From NCBI GenBank assembly GCA_017882465.1, contig JADGPN010000016.1, forward strand, positions 1 to 33,415: a stretch of 33,415 nucleotides of DNA, written 5' to 3'. Every line of letters starts with the position of its first letter. Position 1 is the first letter of the stretch. Below, piece after piece: positions 1 to 6,911 of the stretch. The translations under genes were made by a program, and so were the position numbers. The notes beneath the pieces are model-generated. The model was not told the DNA's origin, made no database searches, and was given only the letters and a program-made list of their open reading frames with translations. Source of the stretch: Solirubrobacteraceae bacterium. GTDB lineage: Bacteria; Actinomycetota; Thermoleophilia; Solirubrobacterales; Solirubrobacteraceae.

Positions 1-2
1 AG

Positions 3-713
3 TCGTGGCTGATGCGCTTCCACACCCAGACCGCCGGCGTGTCGCTGACCGCTCAGCAGCCGCTGAACAACATCATCCGCACGGCGATCGAGGCCCTGGC
101 CGGCGTCCTGGGCGGAACCCAGTCGCTGCACACGAACTCCTACGACGAGGCGCTGGCGCTGCCGACCGAGGAGGCAGTGCGGATCGCGCTGCGCACGCAA
201 CAGATCATCGCCGAGGAGACGGGCGTGACGAACACGATCGATCCGCTCGGCGGCTCGTACTTCGTCGAGTCGCTGACCGATCGCATCGAGGAGCTCGCGT
301 ACGACTACTTCCGCAAGATCGATGAGCTCGGTGGAATGGTCGAGGCGGTCAAGCGCGGCTTCCCGCAGCGGGAGATCGCCGACGCGGCGTTCGAGCTGCA
401 GCGGGAGATCGACTCCGGACGGCGCGTGGTCGTGGGCGTCAACGCCTACACCGAGGGCGACGCCCAGACGTCGATTCTGAAGATCGATCCCACGCTCGAG
501 GGCAAGCAGCTGGAGCGGGTCCGCGCCGCCAAGTCGGGTCGCGACGGGGCGGCGCTCGACTCCGCGCTTGCCGCGCTCAGGACCGCGGCTCGGGACGGAA
601 CCAACCTGATGCCGCTGCTGATCGACGCCGCCCGTCTGCACGCCTCCGAGGGCGAGATCGTCGCGTCGCTGCAGCAGGTCTGGGGCGACTACCGCGAAAC
701 GCCGATGTTCTGA
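3..713 (+). CDS. Acyl-CoA mutase large subunit (methylmalonyl-CoA mutase family), 5' end outside window
   Basis: Carbon-skeleton mutase of the B12-dependent methylmalonyl-CoA mutase family, which interconverts branched and linear acyl-CoAs. The reading frame is open from the first bases, so the start lies upstream; about 236 C-terminal residues are visible. Family signatures seen are [37 protein letters not shown] and [13 protein letters not shown], all from the TIM-barrel substrate domain. The chain ends at ...YRETPMF without the C-terminal cobalamin domain (no DxHxxG), so this is the split type whose B12-binding domain is a separate small subunit, as in isobutyryl-CoA mutase or two-chain enzymes. 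The residues that separate methylmalonyl-, isobutyryl- and 2-hydroxyisobutyryl-CoA mutases lie upstream of the window, so substrate is undecided. No small-subunit gene follows within the window. Confidence 0.93.
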   Translation, partial: SWLMRFHTQTAGVSLTAQQPLNNIIRTAIEALAGVLGGTQSLHTNSYDEALALPTEEAVRIALRTQQIIAEETGVTNTIDPLGGSYFVESLTDRIEELAYDYFRKIDELGGMVEAVKRGFPQREIADAAFELQREIDSGRRVVVGVNAYTEGDAQTSILKIDPTLEGKQLERVRAAKSGRDGAALDSALAALRTAARDGTNLMPLLIDAARLHASEGEIVASLQQVWGDYRETPMF

Positions 714-883
714 GCTCGAGCGGCTCCTGACGGAGGCTAGGCTGGCGCCGCTGGCGCCGATGTCGCGTCGGCGCTCGAGGCATCTGAGGTAGGGTCGGGG
801 ACTGATCGAGGTTGAGCTGACCCGACCGGGCCGGAAGCCGGTGGAAGCCCTCGAGATCGGCCAGCTAGTGTTCCGGGAAGCCG

Positions 884-2242
884 ATGCGTGAAGCCATCTC
901 CGGACCCACCCAGTCGCCAGCCGTGCAGACGCTGTGGTGGCTGACACGGCCGATCTCGTTCCTCGAATCCTGCCGGCGCCGCTTCGGCGATACGTTCGGC
1001 GTGCAGTTCCTCGGCTTCCAGACACCGCTGGTCATGGTCTCCGACCCCGAGGCGATCAGGGCCCTGTACACCGCTCGCGAGCACGGCCTGCCGCCCGGAC
1101 GCACGTTCGCACTGCGCCCGGTGATGGGCCCGCGCTCGATCCTGCTGCTCGAGGGTGCTGAGCACCTGCAGAGGCGACGGCTGATGCTGCCGCCGTTTCA
1201 CGGCGAGCGGATGCGCGCCTACGAGGCGTCGGTGACCGAGATCGCCGAGCGCGATATCGAGAGCTGGCCGGTCGAGCAGCCCTTCGCCCTGCACCCGCGG
1301 ATGCAGGGCGTCACGCTCGAGGTGATCCTGCGCGCCGTGTTCGGAGTGACTGACCCGGCGCGGCGCGAGCGGCTGCGCCGGCTCCTCCCGAGGCTGCTGG
1401 GGGAGACCTCATCCGCCGGCCTCCAGTTCCGCATCCTGCTGGCGCGGAGGGTCAACCGCCCCGGTCCGCTGGCCGATCTGCGTGAGCTGACACGCGAGAT
1501 CGACGAGGCGCTGCTGGCCGAGATCGCCGAACGGCGCCGCGACCCGTCAGCCAGAGAGCGGGAGGACATCCTCTCCCTGCTCACGCTCGCCCGGTTCGAC
1601 GACGGCGGCGCGATGGATGACCGCGAGGTGCGCGATCAGCTGATCACCCTGCTGCTGGCCGGCCACGAGACGACCGCGACCGCGCTGGCGTGGACGGTCG
1701 ACCTGCTGCTGCGAAACCCGGCCACGCTGGCGCGGCTCACGGACGAGATCGACTCCGGCGCCGGCGACGCCTACCTGCGCGCGGTCATCCAGGAGTCGCT
1801 CCGGTTGCGTCCAGTCGTGCCGCTGGCGGGCCGCCGGCTCGCCACCGAGCTCCGGGCGGACGGACTCACGCTCCCCGCCGGCACCGACGTGACACCGGCG
1901 ATCTGGTTGACCCACACGAGGCCGGACCTCTATCCCGAGCCGCTCGCCTTCCGTCCCGAGCGCTTCCTCGAGCAGCCGCCGACGACCTACGGCTGGATCC
2001 CGTTCGGCGGTGGGGTGCGCCGCTGTCTCGGGGCTGCGTTTGCGGAGATGGAGATGCGCGTGGTGCTGACGGCGATGCTGCGGGGCCGCGTCCTGCGGCC
2101 GGCCAGCCCGGTCGCGGAGCGTCCCACGCGGCGCAACGTGACCCTCTCGCCGCGCCACGGGACGCTGATCGTCACCTCGCCGCGGGCCGTGTCGTCCCCT
2201 CCCGCCGGCCGGGCCGCGGATCCCCAGCCCGTCGCGGTCTGA
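884..2242 (+). CDS. Cytochrome P450
   Basis: Soluble bacterial cytochrome P450 of 452 residues, a heme-thiolate monooxygenase needing external ferredoxin/reductase (no reductase domain is fused and none is adjacent). The canonical landmarks are present in order: I-helix oxygen-activation motif AGHETT (residues 259-264), K-helix ExxR (E304, R307), and the heme loop FGGGVRRCLG with proximal Cys381. The N-terminus has no membrane anchor. The ATG at 884 was chosen because the family N-terminal region begins shortly after it; a TAGTGT hexamer at 866-871 could be its -10. The last 25 residues are Pro/Ala-rich and extend past the usual end. The stop is 11 bases before an alpha/beta-hydrolase start, so the two are probably co-transcribed. 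The substrate cannot be inferred. Confidence 0.93.
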   Translation: MREAISGPTQSPAVQTLWWLTRPISFLESCRRRFGDTFGVQFLGFQTPLVMVSDPEAIRALYTAREHGLPPGRTFALRPVMGPRSILLLEGAEHLQRRRLMLPPFHGERMRAYEASVTEIAERDIESWPVEQPFALHPRMQGVTLEVILRAVFGVTDPARRERLRRLLPRLLGETSSAGLQFRILLARRVNRPGPLADLRELTREIDEALLAEIAERRRDPSAREREDILSLLTLARFDDGGAMDDREVRDQLITLLLAGHETTATALAWTVDLLLRNPATLARLTDEIDSGAGDAYLRAVIQESLRLRPVVPLAGRRLATELRADGLTLPAGTDVTPAIWLTHTRPDLYPEPLAFRPERFLEQPPTTYGWIPFGGGVRRCLGAAFAEMEMRVVLTAMLRGRVLRPASPVAERPTRRNVTLSPRHGTLIVTSPRAVSSPPAGRAADPQPVAV

Positions 2243-2253
2243 GCTGGCTCTCG

Positions 2254-3246
2254 ATGCGACCCCCGGAGGAGAGCTTCTGCGCCGTGGACGAGGTCACCCT
2301 CTGCTACGAGACGTTCGGTCGCGCCGAGGATCCCGCGCTGTTGCTGATCATGGGACTCGGCATGCAGATGATCGCCTGGGACGACGACTTCTGCACCGGG
2401 CTCGCAGAGCGCGGGTTTTACGTCATCCGCTTCGACAATCGCGACACCGGCCACTCGACCCGCTTCGACCAGATCCCGCCTCCCACCCTGACCGAGCTGA
2501 CGCGCCGGCGCCTCGAGCATCCGGCGTACACGCTCTCCGACATGGCTCGCGACGCGGCCGGCCTGCTCGACCAGCTCGAGGTCGACCGGGCCCACGTGGT
2601 CGGCGCCTCGATGGGCGCGATGATCGGGCAGGTGCTCGCCGCCGAGCGCACGGCCCGGGTGCTCTCACTGGTCTCGATCATGGGCAGCACCGGCAGCCGC
2701 CTCAGCGGCCAGCCGAGCCCGCGGGTGCTGCCGATCTTCCTGCGTCCGTCTCCGACCGACCGGAAGGGATACCTCGAGCGGGCGATGAAGGTGTTCACCA
2801 TGATCCGCTCGCCCGGATATGAGGCCGACCCGGAACGTCTGCGCGCGATGCTCGAGCTGAGCTTCGATCGCGGGAACTCGCCGGCCGGCACGGCGCGGCA
2901 GCTTGGCGCCATCGTCACCTCAGGCGATCGCAAGCACGCGCTGGCTCGGATCTCCGCCCCGACGTTGGTGATCCACGGCATGGCCGACCGGCTCGTGCGA
3001 CCCTCCGGCGGCCGCGCGACAGCCGCGGCGATCCCAGGCGCTCATCTACTGCTTCTCAGCGGCATGGGCCACGACCTGCCGCGGCAGCTGTGGCCGATGC
3101 TGTTCGACGTGATCGCCGCGAACGCGAGGCGCGCCGGCGAACCGGCGCCGGGTTCAGGCCCCGATCCGGCGCCGAATTCAGACGGCGATCCGGCGGCGTT
3201 CGGCCAGCTCGACGAGCTCGATCAGGATATTCCCCAGCTCCAGTGA
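2254..3246 (+). CDS. Alpha/beta-fold hydrolase
   Basis: Predicted serine hydrolase of 330 residues with an alpha/beta-hydrolase fold. The catalytic triad can be placed: nucleophile Ser119 in GASMG, Asp245 in HGMADRLVRP and His273 in SGMGHD, all at normal spacing. The oxyanion region near the N-terminus reads LLIMGLGMQ. The body resembles the esterase/haloperoxidase-like hydrolases often annotated as RdmC-type, but the substrate is unknown. The ATG at 2254 lies 11 bases after the P450 stop, with no clear ribosome-binding site, suggesting translation coupled to the P450. The C-terminal 30 residues are Pro/Gly/Asp-rich, and the last 69 bases overlap the opposite-strand reductase pseudogene. This tail may be a run-on extension, since homologous sequence would be expected to end near residue 300. 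Confidence 0.88.
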   Translation: MRPPEESFCAVDEVTLCYETFGRAEDPALLLIMGLGMQMIAWDDDFCTGLAERGFYVIRFDNRDTGHSTRFDQIPPPTLTELTRRRLEHPAYTLSDMARDAAGLLDQLEVDRAHVVGASMGAMIGQVLAAERTARVLSLVSIMGSTGSRLSGQPSPRVLPIFLRPSPTDRKGYLERAMKVFTMIRSPGYEADPERLRAMLELSFDRGNSPAGTARQLGAIVTSGDRKHALARISAPTLVIHGMADRLVRPSGGRATAAAIPGAHLLLLSGMGHDLPRQLWPMLFDVIAANARRAGEPAPGSGPDPAPNSDGDPAAFGQLDELDQDIPQLQ

Positions 3247-3640
3247 CAGGCCAGGCTCGGCGAGCGCCCCGCTCTTGTCGAATGCCTCATCGGCGCTCGC
3301 CACGGGCAGCTCCGGGTCGACGACCCGGGCGCCGGCCGCGCCGAGCACCTTGCGCAGCTCGGACTGGGCCCACACGGCCCCGAACATGCCGGTGCTGGCT
3401 CCGATCACGGCCGTCGGCTTGTTGCGCAGGACGGTGTCCGCGAACGGGCGCGAGGCCCAGTCGACGGCGTTCTTGAGCTGACCGGGAATCGAGGAGTTGT
3501 ATTCCGGGGTGGCGAACAGGATCGCATCGCCGCCCTCGATCGCCGCCCGCCACGCGCTCACCGCTCGAGTGAGTCGGGTCGAGCCGCCAGATGCCGACTG
3601 GAAGGTCGGTGGCGCTGTGCACGGCGGTGCTGGTGGACAT
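3178..3640 (-). pseudogene. Chimeric remnant: yceI 5' end joined out of frame to the 3' part of an NADPH-dependent FMN reductase
   Basis: Two gene pieces are fused here. From the ATG at 3640, preceded by GGAGGG, the frame reads MSTSTAVHSATDLPVGIWRL followed by DPTHSS, the typical beginning of a YceI-family lipocalin-like protein. Homology stops near 3563-3566. From about 3564 downward another frame carries AWRAAIEGGDAILF, FATPEYNSSIPG, NAVDWASRP and IGASTGMFGAVWAQ, the C-terminal two thirds of an NAD(P)H-dependent FMN reductase (flavodoxin fold), ending at 3178. The two frames differ by one base, so the yceI start cannot translate the reductase part, and the reductase lacks its N-terminal flavin-binding GSxR segment. 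The simplest reading is one deletion inside a former yceI-reductase operon. A sequencing or assembly error cannot be excluded from one read of the region. Confidence 0.8.
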
Positions 3641-3673
3641 GTCTGGGCCCTCCATCGGGTGGTAGTGGGAGAT

Positions 3674-3689
3674 CCGGACCGTGGTCCGG
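3674..3689. promoter_or_regulatory. Palindromic operator 1, candidate TetR binding site
   Basis: Perfect inverted repeat CCGGACC-GT-GGTCCGG in the divergent region between the yceI remnant (start 3640) and tetR. Its core, CGGAC-CGTG-GTCCG, recurs 41 bases away as operator 2. It lies 33 bases upstream of the yceI ATG, a suitable place to block that promoter. Binding by the adjacent TetR protein is inferred from position. Confidence 0.6.
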
Positions 3690-3715
3690 TACGAGCCGTA
3701 GACGGTGGCATGAAG

Positions 3716-3729
3716 CGGACTGTGGTCCG
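3716..3729. promoter_or_regulatory. Palindromic operator 2, candidate TetR binding site
   Basis: Inverted repeat CGGAC-TGTG-GTCCG, matching 13 of 14 bases of the core of operator 1 with the same 4-base spacer. The 41-base offset is close to four helical turns, so two dimers would sit on the same face of the DNA. It lies just upstream of the predicted tetR promoter (TACGAT at 3758-3763), consistent with autoregulation. Confidence 0.6.
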
Positions 3730-3769
3730 ATTAATTCCATTTCTGAGCACTCACCCATACGATGCGCTC

Positions 3770-4366
3770 GTGGACGGTCCGACCGAACTGCCGCTCATCG
3801 AGAGCCAGCGCGCCGAGCGCTCCGACGCCGCACGCAACCGCTCGGCGATCCTCTGCGCGGCAGAGCGGATGCTGCGCGAGTGCGGGCCCGACGCGATCAC
3901 GATGGACGGCCTGGCCTGCGAGGCGGGGGTGGGCAAGGGTACGCTGTTCCGTCGCTTCGGCGACCGGGCGGGCCTGTTTCACGCGCTCCTGGACGAAACC
4001 GAGCGGCGGCTGCAGGAGGGGTTCATCCGCGGGCCCGCTCCGCTGGGGCCCGGCGTTCCACCCGCCGAGCGCCTCATTGCCTTCGGCCATGCGCTGCTGA
4101 GCCTGACCGACGAACGCGGCGAGCTGCTGCTCGCGGCCCAGCCGGTCGACAGCGAGTTGCGTTACCGCTCGTCGGTCTACGGCGCCCACCGGGCACACGT
4201 GGTGGCTCTGCTCGGCGAGTTCGAGCTCGATGACGCGGAATACCTGGGGGAGGTGATGCTGGCTGCGATCTCGCCCGGGCTGGTGCTCCACCAGCTGCGC
4301 AGCGGCCGCTCGCTGGAGCAGCTCGAGGAATCGTGGCGGCAGCTCGTGCGACGGCTGGTGGACTGA
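3770..4366 (+). CDS. TetR/AcrR family transcriptional regulator
   Basis: One-component repressor of 198 residues. The N-terminal helix-turn-helix is clear: ARNRSAILCAAERML, then AITMDGLACEAGVGKGTLFR, RFGDRAGLFHALL. The C-terminal half is a helical ligand/dimer domain with no close functional signature. The GTG at 3770 was chosen over an in-frame ATG at 3710 because a TACGAT hexamer ends 6 bases before the GTG, operator 2 would fall inside the longer frame, and the family's short arm before helix 1 fits. It is divergent from the broken yceI/reductase unit and probably represses both that unit and itself through the paired operators. Its original target is damaged, so it may now regulate only itself or genes elsewhere. 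Confidence 0.9.
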   Translation: MDGPTELPLIESQRAERSDAARNRSAILCAAERMLRECGPDAITMDGLACEAGVGKGTLFRRFGDRAGLFHALLDETERRLQEGFIRGPAPLGPGVPPAERLIAFGHALLSLTDERGELLLAAQPVDSELRYRSSVYGAHRAHVVALLGEFELDDAEYLGEVMLAAISPGLVLHQLRSGRSLEQLEESWRQLVRRLVD

Positions 4367-4371
4367 CCCAT

Positions 4372-4587
4372 TAGGGAGCCACGGCGCCGGGATCCCCACC
4401 GCCGGCGTTCCACGTCCGAAATGTCCAGCGAGCGTGGCTATACCAGCAGTGGCGCGTTTCAGCTCGGGATGGAGGATCGGGCGGCGAGGTGACCTTCGAC
4501 GCGCTCGACGTGGTGGGATCGGCCCAGCATCTGCACGACCTGAGCCTGGACCGGCTGTCCGACAAGGCGTTCTGCCAGGGTCACTGA
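4372..4587 (+). pseudogene. Unassigned coding-like remnant
   Basis: Open stretch bounded by TAG upstream and TGA at 4585-4587, with no convincing start codon. Its second half has strongly coding-like codon choice (GC at third positions) and reads EVTFDALDVVGSAQHLHDLS followed by LDRLSDKAFCQGH. I do not recognise the family. It sits in the roughly 325-base stretch between tetR and the HNH gene that otherwise holds only a fragment of a hydrolase on the other strand. It is best regarded as the 3' end of a lost gene, though it could be chance. Confidence 0.3.
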
Positions 4588-4690
4588 ACGCCCGGACTCC
4601 CGATGAGTGTGGTGATCGCCTCGGCGATCGCCTTCGGCTGCTCGATCTGCGGGTAGTGCCCCAGATCGGGCAACTCGCGCCGATGGAGAA
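4581..4690 (-). pseudogene. C-terminal fragment of an alpha/beta hydrolase
   Basis: Reading the minus strand down to the TGA at 4583-4581 gives LPDLGHYPQIEQPKAIAEAI then TTLIG, which matches the end of alpha/beta hydrolases. There the catalytic histidine sits in a GHYPQxExP context and a final helix follows. An in-frame stop at 4727-4725 and the absence of any nucleophile or start show that the rest of the gene is gone. The HNH gene begins at 4693, just where the fragment ends. It is a decayed neighbour and not an expressed gene. Confidence 0.5.
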
Positions 4691-4692
4691 AG

Positions 4693-5562
4693 ATGTGGTA
4701 CTGCTGGAGCGTGCGAGCACCGGGTCAGGTCGCGTGTGTGGTGATGGTGCTCTCACTTGCCGGTTGTGGCGGCGCCGGCGACTCGACGAGCTCCGCGCCC
4801 GCTGGCTCCGGTGCGGCGACGAGCTCGCCGGCCACGACGGCGCGGGCTACGCGGCCGGCGAAGCGCCCCGCACGTCGTCCGACCCGCTCGCCGCACCCCG
4901 CACCCGCGGCTGGACTGGCCCGTCGCACCAAAACCTCGGGCTGCCAGGTCCACAGCCAGCTCCCGGATCCGGCCTGCACTCCGGGTGCCGTGTTCGCGGC
5001 TGCGACCGTGGGCCAGATCTGCACCCCCGGGTACGCACGCAACGCCCGCAACGTGCCCGAGTCGCTCAAGGAGACCGTGTACGCCGACTACGCGACCGAG
5101 CCGAGCGCTCCCGGCTCCTACGAGGTCGACCATCTTGTGCCGCTCGAGCTGGGTGGCAGCAACGCGATCGCGAACCTGTGGCCGGAGATCACCCCGGGCT
5201 ATCACGAGAAGGACAAGGTCGAGAACGCGTTGCACGACGCCGTCTGCTCGGGACGGATCCCGGTGCGCGTCGCTCAGCTCGCGATCGCCCGCGATTGGCG
5301 TCGTGCCGGCGTCGTTGTCCCGGGCGCGGGCCCGGCGCCGCCGCCAATGCCCGCGCCTGCCCCGGCGGGTGCCGGCTCACCAACGGGCGGCGAGGGCCCA
5401 GGTTCGACCACCCACTCCGGCGACGCGGCGTTCTGCTCAACCCATGCCTGCATCGCCAACTTCCCCAACGGGAAAGGCGCCGTTGTTCGGTGTGCGGACG
5501 GCGAGTGGAGCCACTCGGGCGGCCTCGCCGGCGTCTGCAACCGCCACGGAGGTCCGCGCTGA
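4693..5562 (+). CDS. Predicted lipoprotein with HNH-nuclease-like core and DUF3761-like C-terminus
   Basis: Putative exported protein of 289 residues. A hydrophobic segment ending in the lipobox LAGC (Cys25) predicts a lipoprotein. A Ser/Thr/Pro/Arg-rich linker (about 30-75) follows. The core (about 80-200) carries YEVDHLVPLELGG, then NLWPE and KDKVENALHDAVCSG, an HNH/beta-beta-alpha-metal nuclease pattern with His147 as the likely catalytic base and Asn/His metal positions downstream. After a Pro/Gly/Ala linker the end (about 245-289) has paired cysteines, CADGEWSHSGGLAGVCNRHG, resembling DUF3761. The start has GGAGAAAG just upstream. The N-region before the lipobox is poorly charged, so a later start (GTG at 4711) is possible. 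A role in extracellular DNA processing or nutrition is inference. It lies beside decayed DNA, suggesting a variable locus. Confidence 0.75.
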   Translation: MWYCWSVRAPGQVACVVMVLSLAGCGGAGDSTSSAPAGSGAATSSPATTARATRPAKRPARRPTRSPHPAPAAGLARRTKTSGCQVHSQLPDPACTPGAVFAAATVGQICTPGYARNARNVPESLKETVYADYATEPSAPGSYEVDHLVPLELGGSNAIANLWPEITPGYHEKDKVENALHDAVCSGRIPVRVAQLAIARDWRRAGVVVPGAGPAPPPMPAPAPAGAGSPTGGEGPGSTTHSGDAAFCSTHACIANFPNGKGAVVRCADGEWSHSGGLAGVCNRHGGPR

Positions 5563-5569
5563 GGATGCC

Positions 5570-5983
5570 TCAGCCGACCGGGAGCAGCGCCGACACCGGC
5601 CGGGACGCCATCCCGCGCGCGTTCGCGAAGCGCTCCAGCATCAGCACCGTATCGGCGATCGGGACGCCCGTGAGGTGCTGCTCGCGCCCTTCGAAATCGG
5701 CCACGATGGCCGCGACGGCGTCCGCGTAGGCGTCGGCGTCCCGGTCGGCCAGGGCCGTGATCGCATCGGCGGGGCGGCCGAACGCGGGCGATCCGCTGCG
5801 CATCCCGGCCGCGGCTGAGCGAGCATCGGCGTCGTGACCCTGGACCAGGGCCACGATCGCCCTCGCGTAGCTCGCGGGCGCCGACTGGGCGTCGCGAGGG
5901 ATCAGCAGCGCGCGATGTCCGCGGCCTTCGATCGTGATCGCCTCGAGCAGCAGGCTGAGATGAGGACCCTCGGCCATCGGCAT
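5570..5983 (-). CDS. Conserved hypothetical helical protein
   Basis: Protein of 137 residues, mostly alpha-helical by composition (Ala/Asp/Arg-rich), without membrane segments or recognisable catalytic motifs. It reads like small actinobacterial hypotheticals ending in VPIADTVLMLERFANARGM and SALLPVG. The first ATG (5983) is favoured because a minus-strand TATGCT (5997-5992) ends 8 bases before it; a second ATG two codons later is possible. It diverges from the acyl-ACP thioesterase with only 32 bases between starts. It ends 7 bases beyond the convergent HNH gene's stop. I do not know its function. Confidence 0.65.
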   Translation of the reverse strand: MPMAEGPHLSLLLEAITIEGRGHRALLIPRDAQSAPASYARAIVALVQGHDADARSAAAGMRSGSPAFGRPADAITALADRDADAYADAVAAIVADFEGREQHLTGVPIADTVLMLERFANARGMASRPVSALLPVG

Positions 5984-6015
5984 CTCGTGTGAGCATAGGA
6001 CGTAGGCTGCGGCCG
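5984..6015. promoter_or_regulatory. Divergent leaderless promoter pair
   Basis: Minus-strand TATGCT at 5997-5992 lies 8 bases from the ATG at 5983, and plus-strand TAGGCT at 6003-6008 lies 7 bases from the GTG at 6016. Each fits a -10 element that would place the first transcribed base at or next to the start codon. No -35 or Shine-Dalgarno sequence is evident. Promoter function is inferred. Confidence 0.5.
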
Positions 6016-6762
6016 GTGGACGAAAGAGAGTTCAACGAGCTTGTCGATCGGACGGGGCGCGGCCGCGTGTTCGCGCAGGCCCGTCGCGTCGCGCTCGCGG
6101 ACTGCTCCCCGACCGGTCGGATGAGGCTCGATGCCCTCGCGCGGTGGCTGCAGGACGTCGCCTACGAGGACGTCGACGACGCGGGCCTCGCCGCCGTCGC
6201 CGTCTGGGTCGTGCGGCGCACGCGCATGCAAGTGGCGCGATTTCCACGCTTCGGCGAGCGGTTCACGGTGCAGACCTTCTGCAGCGGGATCGGTGCGATG
6301 TGGGCTGAGCGACGCACGACGATCACCCGTTTCGAGTCGCGTGACGCCGACGTTGAGGCGGTTTCGCTGTGGGTGCACCTCGAGCCCGTCAGCCGGCGGC
6401 CGGCTCCGTTCAGCGACGCCGAGGTCGCGGTCTACGCCGAGGCCGCCTCGGAGCGGAGGATCCGGGCGCGGCTGCGTCATCCGCCGCCCGGATCGGCGGC
6501 CGATTCGGCCCAGCGCATGGGCACGTGGGGATTCCGAGCCACGGAATGCGACATCGCCGGACATGTCAACAACGCGGCCTACTGGGAGCCGATCGAGGAG
6601 GAGCTGCTCGGCGCCCCCGAACCTGAGCGCCTGGATGCCGAGATGGAATACCGAACGCCGTCCCAGCCCGGTGAGAAGCTCATTCTGGGTGACGGCGGCC
6701 GGCGGTGGATCCTGGATTCCGAGGGCGAGGTGCACGCTTCGGTCTTGATGGTGTCGGGATAG
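6016..6762 (+). CDS. Acyl-ACP thioesterase (FatA/FatB-like double hotdog)
   Basis: Thioesterase of 248 residues that would release fatty acids from acyl-carrier protein in the cytosol. Two hotdog folds are visible. The first opens with FAQARRVALADCSPTGRM, then RLDALARWLQDVAYEDVDDA, and contains VVRRTRMQV; the second contains RATECDIAGHVNNAAYWEPI, where the D-x-x-GHVNN motif supplies the Asn/His catalytic region of the plant-like acyl-ACP thioesterase family (PF01643). The GTG at 6016 was chosen because TAGGCT ends 7 bases upstream; an alternative GTG at 5989 would leave 5 bases to the divergent gene. The length is near the bacterial family norm. Chain-length preference is not readable from sequence. 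It stands alone, with no fatty-acid synthesis genes nearby. Confidence 0.85.
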   Translation: MDEREFNELVDRTGRGRVFAQARRVALADCSPTGRMRLDALARWLQDVAYEDVDDAGLAAVAVWVVRRTRMQVARFPRFGERFTVQTFCSGIGAMWAERRTTITRFESRDADVEAVSLWVHLEPVSRRPAPFSDAEVAVYAEAASERRIRARLRHPPPGSAADSAQRMGTWGFRATECDIAGHVNNAAYWEPIEEELLGAPEPERLDAEMEYRTPSQPGEKLILGDGGRRWILDSEGEVHASVLMVSG

Positions 6763-6911
6763 GGCGGCGGGCAGATCGGCCATGCCCAGGTCATGGATGA
6801 GCTCCATCAGGCTTGTATCCGGCCCGGCGTATCATCGGCCGCGAGCACGTGAACGCCGTCGCCGCCCGATCCCCGAGCCGGCTCGCGCCGCAGCCTGCGA
6901 GCTGACGCCCG

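Noticed and set aside
759-791. Ten-codon frame MSRRRSRHLR after a TAGGCT upstream of the P450
   Set aside because: Too short to support as a leader peptide; no attenuator structure or conserved regulatory residues seen. The rest of 714-883 shows nothing clear.
3710-3770. Upstream ATG (3710) as the tetR start
   Set aside because: It would place operator 2 and the predicted -10 inside the coding region and add residues not typical of the family.
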